Assembly (NCBI RefSeq): GCF_020510585.1
Contig: NZ_CP075190.1
Location: forward strand, 1,858,001 to 1,922,000
Source: Ferribacterium limneticum
Lineage (GTDB): Bacteria > Pseudomonadota > Gammaproteobacteria > Burkholderiales > Rhodocyclaceae
Reading direction: 5' to 3'
DNA: 64,000 bases
The translations under genes and the position numbers were made by a program. Below, in pieces: positions 26,553 through 35,638 of the stretch. Every line of letters starts with the position of its first letter. Positions within the stretch are counted from its first letter, which is position 1. Below the pieces are notes generated by a model. That model did no database searches and had not been told where the DNA came from. It was given only the letters and a program-made list of their open reading frames with translations.

Positions 26553-28470
26553 CAGGCACTTGGCGACGCCGCTGATATTCCGCCCTGCCGGCGCTCTGCT
26601 TCTATTCTTTGGCTTGCTGAGCGGGGCACTAGGCGCTGACGTGATGGATGCTCAGAGTCGCGTTGCCAAAGAGGATTGGACGCTTGCGCAAAGTACCGTG
26701 GCCTCTGATCAGGCGTGGCAAGGGTGGTTGGCCGGGCGCAAGCAATCTCTGGATTCGTGGATGGCCAAGCCACGGGACCGTGCCGAGTGGGTTTCCGGTT
26801 GGCAACATGATCTGGTCGATCCTGCAACACAGGCATCTGTGAATTGGAGACCTGAGATGCCATTGCCGCCGGATGGTCCTGCAGCCCAAGGGAAGTTTCG
26901 CCAGGCTTGGGTTTCGTGGGAGCGGTCAAATAATTTTGTACGTGTTGTCGAGGCCGCACGTATCTATCGGGTTACAGGTGAAACGCGTTACGCCAATTGG
27001 GCAGCTAACCAGCTCGATTTTTATGCCGAAAACTATGCCAGATGGCCTTTGCGCATGTGGAATGGCAAGGCTCGCATGATGGGGCAGAGCCTCGACGAGG
27101 CTACTGGTGCGATCGCCTTGATCGAAGCGGTCAGACTGCTTCAGGACTACGTGCCGTCATCGCGTCAGGCTCATTGGCGCGATGAATTGTTCTTGCCGAT
27201 AGTGGAGAATCTTCGGGATTTCAATACAGGCGTAAACAACATTTCGCTATGGCATGCCGTGGCTATTTCTGTCATCGGTATTCAGTTCAACGATCCTGCG
27301 TTGGTTTCGGTAGGGCTCGATGGCTCGAAAGGGGTTCGGGCATTGCTCAAGGCAGGGGTCACTGCCAACTCACTGTGGTACGAGGGTAGTTTTTCCTATA
27401 ACGCGTATGTTTTGCGGGCGCTGGCCCCATTGTTTGTAAACGCCTCGCTGGCCGGTCGTTCGGCAAGCCTGCAGCCAGAAATGAATTTGGCAAAAAACAT
27501 GCTCCTGGCGCCTATGCAACTACGCTTTGATGATGGCTTTTTGCCCACACCAAGTGATGCCACTGGCCGGGCTCCTGCGCTGGACCTCGGTTTGTTTTTA
27601 GAAATGTATCGGGTTCTGGATACACGCGTTGGACGGGTTGAGGCGATGCGACGCAAAACCTGGGAAACCCTTGTCGATCCTCTTCTGGACCCGCTACCTC
27701 CACTTGAGGTTCTGCCACCTGTCAAATCAGTTCATCTTGCGGCGACCAGGATGGCTATGCTCAAGTCTGGTGGGTGGCAGGTCTTTATGCACTATGGGCA
27801 ATTGATCCAGCACCATGCCCAGGAAGAAGCGCTTTCCTCGGAAATCTATTTCAACGATGTTCCTGTGGTTCTTGATCCGGGGACAGTCCCCTACGGTTCA
27901 AAACTGCATGAGCAGTATTTCAGGCGTGCGGTCGCTCACAACGTGCCGCTTGTCGATGGCGCGGGGCAGGTTGGCTGGAACCCGGGTGTGATGAAGAGTT
28001 TCTCTTCGGTAAGCATGGACGCCAGTCAGCCCAGCTATCGGCCGGATGCTGCCGCACAACGAAAAATTTCAATACAAGGTAGTGAGCTAAGGGAAATCAC
28101 TTCGATTAGTTTGAAACCGGAGATCAAAGGGTCGCGCCGGCTTGGATTTCTTTTCAATACCGAATGCCAGGCAAATTTGCCGGATGCGCAGTTGACTGCT
28201 GAAAGCTCGGCGGCACCACCTGACGGGACCGGATTTTCTTTCTGGGAAGGAACTACGGTTCGTATGGCCCCTCCGCGCTGGCAAGCAGAACTGCAGTGCG
28301 GGAAAAATCGCTTCAAACTCGACGTGACGGTTAGCGGGCCTCATATGATTTATCAGGCCTTGGCACCGACTACGCCATTACCAAAACGACGCACGGTGGT
28401 TTACATGGAATTGCATGGTCGCGCTGCATCAGTGGACATGAAAATAACTCCTTTGGTTGGCAACCAATGA
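26542..28470 (+). CDS. Periplasmic polysaccharide lyase (alginate lyase/heparinase II-III-like)
   Basis: This 642-residue protein from the ATG at 26542 has an export signal (PAGALLLFFGLLSGALGAD). The N-terminal (alpha/alpha) toroid domain, about residues 60-370, contains NNISLWHAVAISVIG and SLWYEGSFSYNAYVLRA, the alginate_lyase/Hepar_II_III pattern with Asn, His and Tyr. The C-terminal beta-sandwich, about 400-640, holds HYGQLIQHHAQEEALSSEIYF. It probably cleaves the uronic-acid-containing polymer made by this locus, for length control or release. Ugd in the same locus would supply the glucuronate it needs. Confidence 0.85.
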   Translation: MKADRHLATPLIFRPAGALLLFFGLLSGALGADVMDAQSRVAKEDWTLAQSTVASDQAWQGWLAGRKQSLDSWMAKPRDRAEWVSGWQHDLVDPATQASVNWRPEMPLPPDGPAAQGKFRQAWVSWERSNNFVRVVEAARIYRVTGETRYANWAANQLDFYAENYARWPLRMWNGKARMMGQSLDEATGAIALIEAVRLLQDYVPSSRQAHWRDELFLPIVENLRDFNTGVNNISLWHAVAISVIGIQFNDPALVSVGLDGSKGVRALLKAGVTANSLWYEGSFSYNAYVLRALAPLFVNASLAGRSASLQPEMNLAKNMLLAPMQLRFDDGFLPTPSDATGRAPALDLGLFLEMYRVLDTRVGRVEAMRRKTWETLVDPLLDPLPPLEVLPPVKSVHLAATRMAMLKSGGWQVFMHYGQLIQHHAQEEALSSEIYFNDVPVVLDPGTVPYGSKLHEQYFRRAVAHNVPLVDGAGQVGWNPGVMKSFSSVSMDASQPSYRPDAAAQRKISIQGSELREITSISLKPEIKGSRRLGFLFNTECQANLPDAQLTAESSAAPPDGTGFSFWEGTTVRMAPPRWQAELQCGKNRFKLDVTVSGPHMIYQALAPTTPLPKRRTVVYMELHGRAASVDMKITPLVGNQ

Positions 28471-29729
28471 AGATTTTGCTTTCAGCATTTGCGTGCGCCC
28501 CAAATACGGGTAGTGAGCCTGGCGTGGGTTGGCGGTGGGCTACTGAGCTGGCAAAAGAGCACGAAGTGGTTGTTGTCACCGATATAACTCGTCGAGCTCT
28601 TATTGAGCCTTACCTTGCGGAGAATCCTGTTCCTGGTCTTCGCATTGCCTACTACCGGCCGACTTGGTTAAGTACTGCACCATTGAATTCATCGACTGCT
28701 CAGTTGCTCTATACGGTCTGGCAGTTTGGTCTGTGGCGTTTTGCCAAGAGCTTGCACAGGGTAGAGCGTTTTGATGTCGCTATGCATGTTACGTATGGTG
28801 TATTCCGTCACCCATCCTTTCTTGGTTTTCTGGGCATCCCGTTTGTATTTGGCCCCTTGGGTGGTGGCGAGGATGCTCCAGGCCGGCTCAAGCGCTCTAT
28901 CAAGGGGCGCGAGAGAATTAAAGAGTGGCTGCGTGCTGCAATAAACAAGGTATCGCTGCTTGACCCTTTTCTCTGGGTGGCATTTGGCCGGGCGACTTCG
29001 ATTCTGGTCAAGACCGAGGATACAAAAAATGCTCTTCCTTGGCCGTTTCGGCATCGTGCACTGGTGTATCCGGAAATTGGTATCGATACCCTACAGGGTG
29101 TCACTCCAAGCCACAGGGCTGCAGTTGATCCTTTGAGGGTTCTGTTTGCTGGCCGTCTAGTTGGGTGGAAAGGTGCTCATTTAGCGGTTCGTGCTGTTGC
29201 GCTGGCACGGAGCCGTGGTGTTCGCATCGATTTCACCTTGCTAGGGCGAGGCCCTTATGAGGCCGAACTTCACCGCTTGGCAGCGAGTCTTGGATGTCAT
29301 GGTGAGGTTAACTGGATCAAGCAAATTCCCCAGCAAGAGTTGTTCGCTCTTTACCGCACGATGCATTGTTTCCTCTTCCCCAGCTTGCATGACTCCAGCG
29401 GTAACGTTGTACTTGAGGCTCAAGCCAATGGTTTGCCTGTTGTTTGCCTGGCCTTGGGCGGGCCCGCCACGCTAGTGTCAGATCAGACTGCCATCGTCGT
29501 CCCTGTTGATGGGGATGAAACAGATGTTGTGAATAGGCTTTCATTGGCTCTGGAAAAGCTCTCTGAAGACGAGGCGCTGCGATTGGGAATGGCCGAGATG
29601 GCCATTCAGCATGCAGCTTCATTTACCTGGAGTGGCCGTGCTTTAGGCGCCTTGGCGACGGTTTCTGGAGTTGATGCTGATAGCGCACTGCCAAGCTCCA
29701 GGAAACTGGTTGATTTGGAGAGTCATTGA
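28467..29729 (+). CDS. Glycosyltransferase family 4 (GT-B)
   Basis: This 420-residue protein starts MKILLSAFACAPNTGSEPGV, followed by GWRWATELAKEHEVVVVTD, a recognisable GT4 subfamily of EPS loci. The C-terminal domain has VLFAGRLVGWKGAHLAVRA and FPSLHDSSGNVVLEAQANGL (E-x7-E region). It is coupled to both neighbours (ATGA in, TGATG out). Its sugar specificity cannot be read from sequence. Confidence 0.92.
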   Translation: MKILLSAFACAPNTGSEPGVGWRWATELAKEHEVVVVTDITRRALIEPYLAENPVPGLRIAYYRPTWLSTAPLNSSTAQLLYTVWQFGLWRFAKSLHRVERFDVAMHVTYGVFRHPSFLGFLGIPFVFGPLGGGEDAPGRLKRSIKGRERIKEWLRAAINKVSLLDPFLWVAFGRATSILVKTEDTKNALPWPFRHRALVYPEIGIDTLQGVTPSHRAAVDPLRVLFAGRLVGWKGAHLAVRAVALARSRGVRIDFTLLGRGPYEAELHRLAASLGCHGEVNWIKQIPQQELFALYRTMHCFLFPSLHDSSGNVVLEAQANGLPVVCLALGGPATLVSDQTAIVVPVDGDETDVVNRLSLALEKLSEDEALRLGMAEMAIQHAASFTWSGRALGALATVSGVDADSALPSSRKLVDLESH

Positions 29730-30352
29730 TGCTTTCGTCGTTACGTGCTTTTGCGCGGCAAATACAAACTCGATTGCTTGTCGCAGGGAAAAAGGCCTTT
29801 CTTACCTACGGCAATGATCTCCATATAGGTAAAGGTACCCGTCTCTGGGCACCCAAGAAAATACTCATCGGCTCCGGTGTTTACATCGGTAAGCAGGTAC
29901 ACATCGAAGCCAACTGTGAAATTGGCGATTACTGCCTGCTTGCCAATCGCGTCTCTATTGTTGGGCGCCACGACCATGACTTTTCTGTCGTTGGCTTTCC
30001 TGTGCGCTATGCGCCATGGATTGGTAGTCGACGTTTTCCCAGTCCTTTCCTGGATGAAAAGGCTGTAATCGAGAGTGACGTCTGGTTGGGGTATGGGGTG
30101 ATTGTGCTAACCGGCGTCACTGTTGGTCGTGGCTCTGTTGTGGCTGCAGGGAGCGTCGTCAGCAAAGACATTCCACCGTATTCGATTGCAGCAGGCGTGC
30201 CGGCTCGGGTTGTCGGGCAACGTTTTCAGGACTCTTCGGTTATCGCACGTCACGAAACTGCAATTCGCGACGGGGTTTTTGGTTTTTCCGAGCGTGGTTA
30301 TGACTACTGCGTTATTGAGCCTGCCTTGGAAAAAGAAAGAGGCATAAATTGA
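29729..30352 (+). CDS. Hexapeptide-repeat acyltransferase (WcaF/colanic acid type)
   Basis: This 207-residue protein has left-handed beta-helix repeats (IGKGTRLWAPKKILIGSGVY, IGDYCLLANRVSIVG), the catalytic-type GRHDHDF and the classic closing block GSVVSKDIPPYSIAAGVPAR. It is a second soluble O-acetyltransferase of the locus. The ATG at 29729 shares bases with the preceding stop (TGATG). Confidence 0.88.
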   Translation: MLSSLRAFARQIQTRLLVAGKKAFLTYGNDLHIGKGTRLWAPKKILIGSGVYIGKQVHIEANCEIGDYCLLANRVSIVGRHDHDFSVVGFPVRYAPWIGSRRFPSPFLDEKAVIESDVWLGYGVIVLTGVTVGRGSVVAAGSVVSKDIPPYSIAAGVPARVVGQRFQDSSVIARHETAIRDGVFGFSERGYDYCVIEPALEKERGIN

Positions 30353-31479
30353 AGAAGGTTGTGATTCTCCAGCATCGGCTATTGCATTACCGCACGAAGT
30401 TTTTTGATCAGCTACGTTCGGTTTGTGCCGAGCGTGGCATCGAGTTGGACTTGGTACACGGTCAGGCTTCCCGCCGAGAGCTAATCAAGAAAGACGAGGG
30501 CAGTTTGCCTTGGGCTCACAAGGTCAGGAATCGATTTCTTGAGATGGGGAGTCGGGATATTGTCTGGCAGCCATTTCCTGCACAGCTCAAGGATGTTGAT
30601 CTGGTGGTCGTCATGCAGGAAAACCGGATTCTGTCGAACTACCCATTGCTGATAAACCGGCTGTGGTCGAAGCGGAAGGTGGGTTATTGGGGGCATGGCA
30701 AGAACTTCCAGAGCGATGCGCCGACTGGCTTGCGCGAGAAATGGAAGGATTTTTTGCTGACTCGTGTCGACTGGTGGTTTGCGTACACGGAGATGACCGT
30801 GGATATCCTCGCCAGGGCGGGTTACCCGCGGAGCCAGATCACTTGTCTGGATAACGCGATTGACAGTAGCGGGTTCAAGGCGGACCTGGCCTCGTGTTCG
30901 GCGGCTGAGGTTTCGGCGGAAAAGGGGCGCTTGGGTATCGAGCCTGATGCGCCTGTTGGCTTGTTTTGTGGCTCGCTGTATCCAGACAAGCGCCTCGATC
31001 TGCTGATTGCATCGGCGGATCTGATTCGCCAGAAGGTGCCGGATTTTGCGTTGGTGGTGATAGGCGATGGCCCTTCGATGCCAGAGATGCGGGAAGCGGC
31101 AGCGACGCGCTCATGGATACATCTGCTTGGCGTCCGGAAGGGCCGTGAAAAGGCGCTGTATTTCCGCATGGGGGATGTGATGTTGAACCCCGGTCTGGTT
31201 GGTTTGCATATTGTTGATGCGTTTTGCAGTGGTCTGGTGATGATGACGACGACAACGGCTCGCCACTCGCCGGAGGTTGCTTATTTGCGTGATGGGGTGA
31301 ATGGCATGGCCACGGCTGATTCGCCGGAAGCGTACAGCGGTGCGGTGCTGGAGGTGATCACGAACCCGGTTCGTCTGGCCAGCATGAAGCAGGCTGCGCT
31401 GGCTGATAGCGAGCGCTACACGCTGGAAAACATGGTTCTGCACTTTGCGGATGGTATTGAGGCGGCGATTCGTGGATAG
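30349..31479 (+). CDS. Glycosyltransferase family 4 (GT-B)
   Basis: This 376-residue GT-B protein has the N-terminal VVILQHRLLHYRTKFFDQL and a C-terminal domain with GLFCGSLYPDKRLDLLIASA, VVIGDGPSMPEMRE and NPGLVGLHIVDAF. The TTG start at 30349 follows AAAGAAAGAGG and overlaps the upstream stop (TTGA). Substrates are unknown. Composition has returned to the host level here. Confidence 0.9.
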   Translation: MKKVVILQHRLLHYRTKFFDQLRSVCAERGIELDLVHGQASRRELIKKDEGSLPWAHKVRNRFLEMGSRDIVWQPFPAQLKDVDLVVVMQENRILSNYPLLINRLWSKRKVGYWGHGKNFQSDAPTGLREKWKDFLLTRVDWWFAYTEMTVDILARAGYPRSQITCLDNAIDSSGFKADLASCSAAEVSAEKGRLGIEPDAPVGLFCGSLYPDKRLDLLIASADLIRQKVPDFALVVIGDGPSMPEMREAAATRSWIHLLGVRKGREKALYFRMGDVMLNPGLVGLHIVDAFCSGLVMMTTTTARHSPEVAYLRDGVNGMATADSPEAYSGAVLEVITNPVRLASMKQAALADSERYTLENMVLHFADGIEAAIRG

Positions 31480-32227
31480 AAAAGGCGCAAAAATACTCGG
31501 TGCATTTATCGATGCGCCGGACTGGAAGACAGCCCTTGAGCGTGTCTCAGGCTGGGCGGCTCGTAGTGAAAGCCGCTATGTGTGTATCTGCAACGTTCAC
31601 TCTGTTGTTACCACCGGGCAGGACGCTGAGTTCAGCCGTGTGGTCTCAGAGGCGGACATGGCGACGCCCGATGGCGCACCGGTTGCCTGGATGCTGCGCA
31701 AGCTCGGGTTTGCCGGGCAGCAGCGCATTAATGGCCCGGATTTGATGTGGAAGTATTGCGAGCAGGCGAGCAAGCGCGGCGAGTCGATTTTTCTGTACGG
31801 CGGGTCGGATGAAACATTGGCGATCCTGCAGCCCAAATTGTTGGCTGCCTTTCCGGGGCTGAAGATCGCGGGTGCGATTTCACCCCCTTTTCGGGCGCTG
31901 AGCGCTGAAGAGGATGCGGCGGATGTGGCGCGAATGAATGCTTCTGGTGCCGGTACTGTCTGGGTGAGCCTCGGGTGCCCGAAGCAGGAGAAGTGGATGG
32001 CGGCGCACCGCGGCACGATCAACGCCGTGATGATTGGCGTGGGTGCGGCGTTTGATTATCACGCCGGGACGATTGTTCGTGCGCCTTTGTGGATGCAGCG
32101 TTATGGGCTGGAATGGTTTCACCGTTTGTGTTCGGAGCCGGGGCGCTTGTGGAAGCGTTATTTGGTGACCAACACCTTGTTTGTGTTGGGTGCGATTAAA
32201 CAGCTGGCGTTTGGCCGTGCTCGATAG
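31472..32227 (+). CDS. WecB/TagA/CpsF family glycosyltransferase (GT26)
   Basis: This 251-residue protein has all three family blocks: NVHSVVTTGQDAEFSRVV, MATPDGAPVAWMLRKLG (catalytic Asp region) and VWVSLGCPKQEKWMAAHRG. GT26 enzymes add N-acetylmannosamine, ManNAcA or glucose-type sugars to lipid-linked intermediates. The GTG at 31472 is chosen because it follows GAGGCGG and gives VDRKGAKILGAFIDAP; a TTG at 31445 is also in frame. It overlaps the end of the preceding gene. Confidence 0.92.
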   Translation: MDRKGAKILGAFIDAPDWKTALERVSGWAARSESRYVCICNVHSVVTTGQDAEFSRVVSEADMATPDGAPVAWMLRKLGFAGQQRINGPDLMWKYCEQASKRGESIFLYGGSDETLAILQPKLLAAFPGLKIAGAISPPFRALSAEEDAADVARMNASGAGTVWVSLGCPKQEKWMAAHRGTINAVMIGVGAAFDYHAGTIVRAPLWMQRYGLEWFHRLCSEPGRLWKRYLVTNTLFVLGAIKQLAFGRAR

Positions 32228-32696
32228 GCAGGCTTTTCTCTCGGTGGTTGATTTGGCGCCGCTGGTTGCGGTCGACCTTGTTTTGGTCCGAAATTCTTGC
32301 GAGGTCTTGCTCGGCTTGCGCAAGAACCGCCCGGCACAGGGCTTCTGGTTTGTGCCCGGCGGCCGGATTTTCAAGAACGAAAAAATGGCGGATGCGCTGG
32401 TTCGGGTTGCCGGTGTGGAGCTTGGCTTGGGCGAGTCATTCCGCAAGGGTGAGTTGTCTCCCCGGTTGATTGGCAGCTTTGAGCATTTTTATCCGGATTG
32501 TTTTGCCGGCGAATGCGAGGTTTCGACGCACTACGTGGTGCTCGGGCACCGGCTGGATGTGCCGGCAGATTTTGATCTGCCGCTGGTGGATGCCCAGCAT
32601 GCCGAGTTTCGCTGGTGGCCCCTGGATGAGGCTTTGGCCTCGGATGCGGTGCATCGTTTTACAAAAGATTATTTGTTGTTGAAAGGTATGCAATGA
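32217..32696 (+). CDS. gmm: GDP-mannose mannosyl hydrolase (Nudix)
   Basis: This 159-residue protein resembles E. coli Gmm: [20 protein letters not shown] and [14 protein letters not shown], with [16 protein letters not shown] near the end. The modified Nudix box of Gmm is recognisable ([20 protein letters not shown] followed by ELG). The family hydrolyses GDP-mannose or GDP-glucose to sugar and GDP, tuning the donor pool. The GTG at 32217 overlaps the GT26 stop; no better start is seen. It is coupled to ugd by ATGA. Confidence 0.9.
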   Translation: MLDRQAFLSVVDLAPLVAVDLVLVRNSCEVLLGLRKNRPAQGFWFVPGGRIFKNEKMADALVRVAGVELGLGESFRKGELSPRLIGSFEHFYPDCFAGECEVSTHYVVLGHRLDVPADFDLPLVDAQHAEFRWWPLDEALASDAVHRFTKDYLLLKGMQ

Positions 32697-33859
32697 AGAT
32701 TGCCATTGCCGGTACCGGCTATGTTGGTTTGTCGAATGCGATGTTGCTGGCGCAGCATCATGAGGTGGTAGCGCTGGATATCGTGCCGGAAAAGGTGGCG
32801 ATGTTGCAGCGGAAGCACTCGCCGATTGTCGATGACGAGATTGAGGATTTTCTTCAGAACCGGCCGCTGAATTTCCGCGCCACCTTAGATAAGGTCGAGG
32901 CGTATGCCGGGGCTGTTTTCGTGATCATCGCCACGCCGACGGACTACGACCCGGAGACCAACTACTTCAACACGCGCTCGGTGGAGGCAGTGGTGAGGGA
33001 TGTGCTGGCGATCAATCCGGCGGCGACGATGGTGATCAAGTCGACGGTGCCGGTGGGTTATACCGAGAAGCTGCGGGCGGAACTGGGTTGCGATAATGTG
33101 ATTTTCTCGCCGGAGTTTTTGCGCGAGGGGCGGGCGCTCTACGACAACCTGCATCCGTCACGCATCATTGTGGGCGAGCGTTCTGAGCGGGCGCAGGTGT
33201 TTGCTGATTTGTTGAAGGAGGGGGCGGTCAGCAAGGATGCGCAGGTTTTGTTGACGAACTCGACCGAGGCCGAGGCGATCAAGTTGTTTGCCAATACCTA
33301 CCTGGCGATGCGCGTGGCTTACTTTAACGAGCTGGATACCTATGCCGAATCGCACGGGCTGGATACGCGACAAATCATCGACGGCGTGAGCCTGGACCCG
33401 CGTATTGGCGGACATTACAACAATCCATCATTCGGCTACGGCGGTTATTGCCTGCCCAAGGATACAAAGCAGTTACTGGCCAATTACAGCGATGTGCCGC
33501 AGAACCTGATTCATGCGATTGTCGAGTCGAACACGACCCGCAAGGATTTCGTGGCGGACAGCATCCTGCGCATGAAGCCCAAGGTGGTGGGGGTGTATCG
33601 GCTGATCATGAAGGCGGGGTCGGATAACTTCCGTGCTTCGAGCATCCAGGGAATCATGAAACGCATCAAGGCCAAGGGTATCGAGGTGATTGTTTATGAG
33701 CCAGTGGTGACGGACGCCGAGTTTTTCCATTCCCGCGTGGTGAACGATTTGGCCGAGTTCAAGCGCATTGCCGATGTGATCGTGGCGAATCGGGTGACGG
33801 ACGATATCAGCGATGTGGTGAATAAGGTTTATACGCGGGATTTGTTTGGCAAGGATTGA
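32693..33859 (+). CDS. ugd: UDP-glucose 6-dehydrogenase
   Basis: This 388-residue enzyme, the same length as E. coli Ugd, has [19 protein letters not shown] (NAD site), [31 protein letters not shown] and [15 protein letters not shown] with the catalytic Cys. It oxidises UDP-glucose to UDP-glucuronate, giving an acidic sugar for the polymer. It is the last gene of the coupled run. A dispersed repeat and manC follow. Confidence 0.96.
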   Translation: MKIAIAGTGYVGLSNAMLLAQHHEVVALDIVPEKVAMLQRKHSPIVDDEIEDFLQNRPLNFRATLDKVEAYAGAVFVIIATPTDYDPETNYFNTRSVEAVVRDVLAINPAATMVIKSTVPVGYTEKLRAELGCDNVIFSPEFLREGRALYDNLHPSRIIVGERSERAQVFADLLKEGAVSKDAQVLLTNSTEAEAIKLFANTYLAMRVAYFNELDTYAESHGLDTRQIIDGVSLDPRIGGHYNNPSFGYGGYCLPKDTKQLLANYSDVPQNLIHAIVESNTTRKDFVADSILRMKPKVVGVYRLIMKAGSDNFRASSIQGIMKRIKAKGIEVIVYEPVVTDAEFFHSRVVNDLAEFKRIADVIVANRVTDDISDVVNKVYTRDLFGKD

Positions 33860-33862
33860 GCA

Positions 33863-33907
33863 CATTTCATTTTTGGTCGATTTTTCCGGTTGACCGTAGC
33901 AATCAAC
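33863..33907 (+). repeat. Dispersed repeat, copy 5 (before manC copy 1)
   Basis: CATTTCATTTTTGGTCGAT, then TTTTCCGGTTGACCGTAGCA, extended by ATCAACG. GTTGA and TCAAC form a small inverted repeat at its right end. Confidence 0.9.
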
Positions 33908-35378
33908 GTTTTTCATAGGTGTGGATTTTCATGACCCAGATTCTCCCCGTCGTTCTTTCTGGTGGTTCCGGCACGCGTCTGTGGCCGCTGTCCCGGGAGA
34001 AATACCCGAAGCAGTTGTTGCCGCTGGTCGGCGAACAATCGATGTTGCAGGCGACGGTAGCGCGCCTCGACGGCCTGGCCGACATGGCCGGGCCGCTGCT
34101 GGTGTGCAACGAGGAGCATCGCTTCGTCGTCGCCGAACAAGTTCGCACGCTGGGTCTGCACGGCTCGGTCCTGCTTGAACCCTTCGGTCGCAACACCGCT
34201 CCGGCCCTTGCCCTGGCCGCCCTGTGGGCGGTGCGTGACGGAGAAGACCCGGTCCTCGTCGTCATGCCGGCCGACCACGACATCGCCGACGGCGCCGCCT
34301 TCCGTGACGCCGTCAGCCGCGCCGTCACCCTTGCTGCCACTGGCGTCACTGTCACCTTCGGGATCACCCCCGACTGCCCGGAAACCGGCTACGGCTACAT
34401 CCAGCGCGGCCAGGCCCTGGCCGACGGCTCCGGCGGCTTCGCGCTAGCCCGCTTCGTCGAAAAACCCGACCGCCCGACCGCCGAAAGCTACCTCGACTCC
34501 GGCGACTACCTCTGGAACAGCGGCATCTTCGTCATGAAAGCCTCCGTCTGGATCACCGCCCTCGGGATCTGTCGTCCCGACATTCTGGCCGCCTGCCAAA
34601 AAGCCCTGGCCGGTGGCAAGACCGATGGCGACTTCGTTCGCGTCGATGTCGACGCCTTCAAAGCCTGTCCATCCGACTCCATCGACTACGCCGTCATGGA
34701 ACGCCTGACCACCGGCGGCGCCGGCCTGCCCAAAGCCGCCGTCATCCCGCTCACCGCCGGCTGGTCCGACGTTGGCGCCTGGGACGCCCTGTGGAAAGTC
34801 CTGCCCAAATGCGGCCAAGGCAACGCCACCCGCGGTGACGTCATGCTCGAAAACTGTCGCGACACCCTGGTCGTCTCAGAAGGCCGCCTCGTTGCCTGCA
34901 TCGGCGTCAGCAACCTCGTCGTCGTCGAAACCGACGATGCTGTTCTCGTCGTTCATCACGATGCGACACAAGACGTCAAAAAGATTGTCGACCGCCTCAA
35001 AGCCGACCAGCGCAGCGTCGCCCAATGGCACCGCAAGGTCTATCGCCCCTGGGGCTGGTACGACGGCGTCGATGCCGGCGAGCGCTTCCAGGTCAAGCGC
35101 ATCGGCGTCAAGCCGGGCGGCACCCTGTCACTGCAAATGCACCACCACCGCGCCGAGCACTGGATCGTCGTCAGTGGTACCGCACGGGTGACCAGGGGCG
35201 ACGAAACCTTCCTCGTCTCCGAGAACCAGTCAACCTACATCCCGCTCGGCATGACCCACCGCCTGGAAAACCCCGGTGTCGTGCCACTCGAAATGATCGA
35301 AGTGCAGTCGGGCAGCTACCTGGGCGAGGACGATATCGTGCGCTTTGAGGATACGTACGGGCGGAGTTGAGGGGCGGG
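33889..35378 (+). repeat. ~1.49-kb direct repeat, left copy (manC with leader)
   Basis: Homology with 40282-41770 begins in the dispersed-repeat core GTTGACCGTAGCAATCAACG and ends eight bases past the manC stop (GGGGCGGG). The copies are in the same orientation, 6.4 kb apart start to start. Confidence 0.9.
33931..35370 (+). CDS. manC: Mannose-1-phosphate guanylyltransferase/mannose-6-phosphate isomerase, copy 1
   Basis: This 479-residue bifunctional enzyme has the N-terminal pyrophosphorylase motif SGGSGTRLWPLSREKYPKQ, FVEKPDRPTAESYL, and a C-terminal cupin isomerase (YRPWGWYDGVDAGERFQVK; LSLQMHHHRAEHW). It makes GDP-mannose for gmd and mannosyl units. The ATG at 33931 follows AGGTG; upstream GTG codons are weaker. 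The segment 33889-35378 is duplicated at 40282-41770, and the two proteins differ at only about ten positions, such as LDGLAD/LGGLAD and WITALG/WISALG. Confidence 0.96.
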   Translation: MTQILPVVLSGGSGTRLWPLSREKYPKQLLPLVGEQSMLQATVARLDGLADMAGPLLVCNEEHRFVVAEQVRTLGLHGSVLLEPFGRNTAPALALAALWAVRDGEDPVLVVMPADHDIADGAAFRDAVSRAVTLAATGVTVTFGITPDCPETGYGYIQRGQALADGSGGFALARFVEKPDRPTAESYLDSGDYLWNSGIFVMKASVWITALGICRPDILAACQKALAGGKTDGDFVRVDVDAFKACPSDSIDYAVMERLTTGGAGLPKAAVIPLTAGWSDVGAWDALWKVLPKCGQGNATRGDVMLENCRDTLVVSEGRLVACIGVSNLVVVETDDAVLVVHHDATQDVKKIVDRLKADQRSVAQWHRKVYRPWGWYDGVDAGERFQVKRIGVKPGGTLSLQMHHHRAEHWIVVSGTARVTRGDETFLVSENQSTYIPLGMTHRLENPGVVPLEMIEVQSGSYLGEDDIVRFEDTYGRS

Positions 35379-35406
35379 TTTGGCGGCTGGCGGCGCTGGA
35401 TGGGCT

Positions 35407-35445
35407 TGCTACGGTCAACCGGAAATTTGGGCTGATTTTGAAATG
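35407..35445 (-). repeat. Dispersed repeat, copy 6 (after manC copy 1)
   Basis: Read on the minus strand: CATTTCAAAATCAGCCC, then AAATTTCCGGTTGACCGTAG. It is oriented opposite to copy 5 across manC. Confidence 0.9.
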
Positions 35446-35593
35446 GTGTCGCCGGCTTATGGTCAATGCGGCGATCGTAGCCGCGCGGTGGTTCATCGTG
35501 GCATCACGCGATACGGCTCCCCATGAGGGTGCCTGTTTCGTCTTCAAATGTGATTGCCCCGAGAGGCTGACCGGTTTGTCATTCAATGTGTCG

Positions 35594-35623
35594 TTGTAGT
35601 ACACTAATTTATGTGTACTACAA
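35594..35623. promoter_or_regulatory. Perfect 11-bp inverted repeat, candidate operator
   Basis: TTGTAGTACAC (35594-35604) and GTGTACTACAA (35613-35623) are separated by TAATTTAT. It lies 16 bp before the start of the nucleotidyltransferase-like gene, so a bound protein would block its promoter or leader. Confidence 0.7.
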
Positions 35624-35638
35624 CTTGCTGAACTGCTC

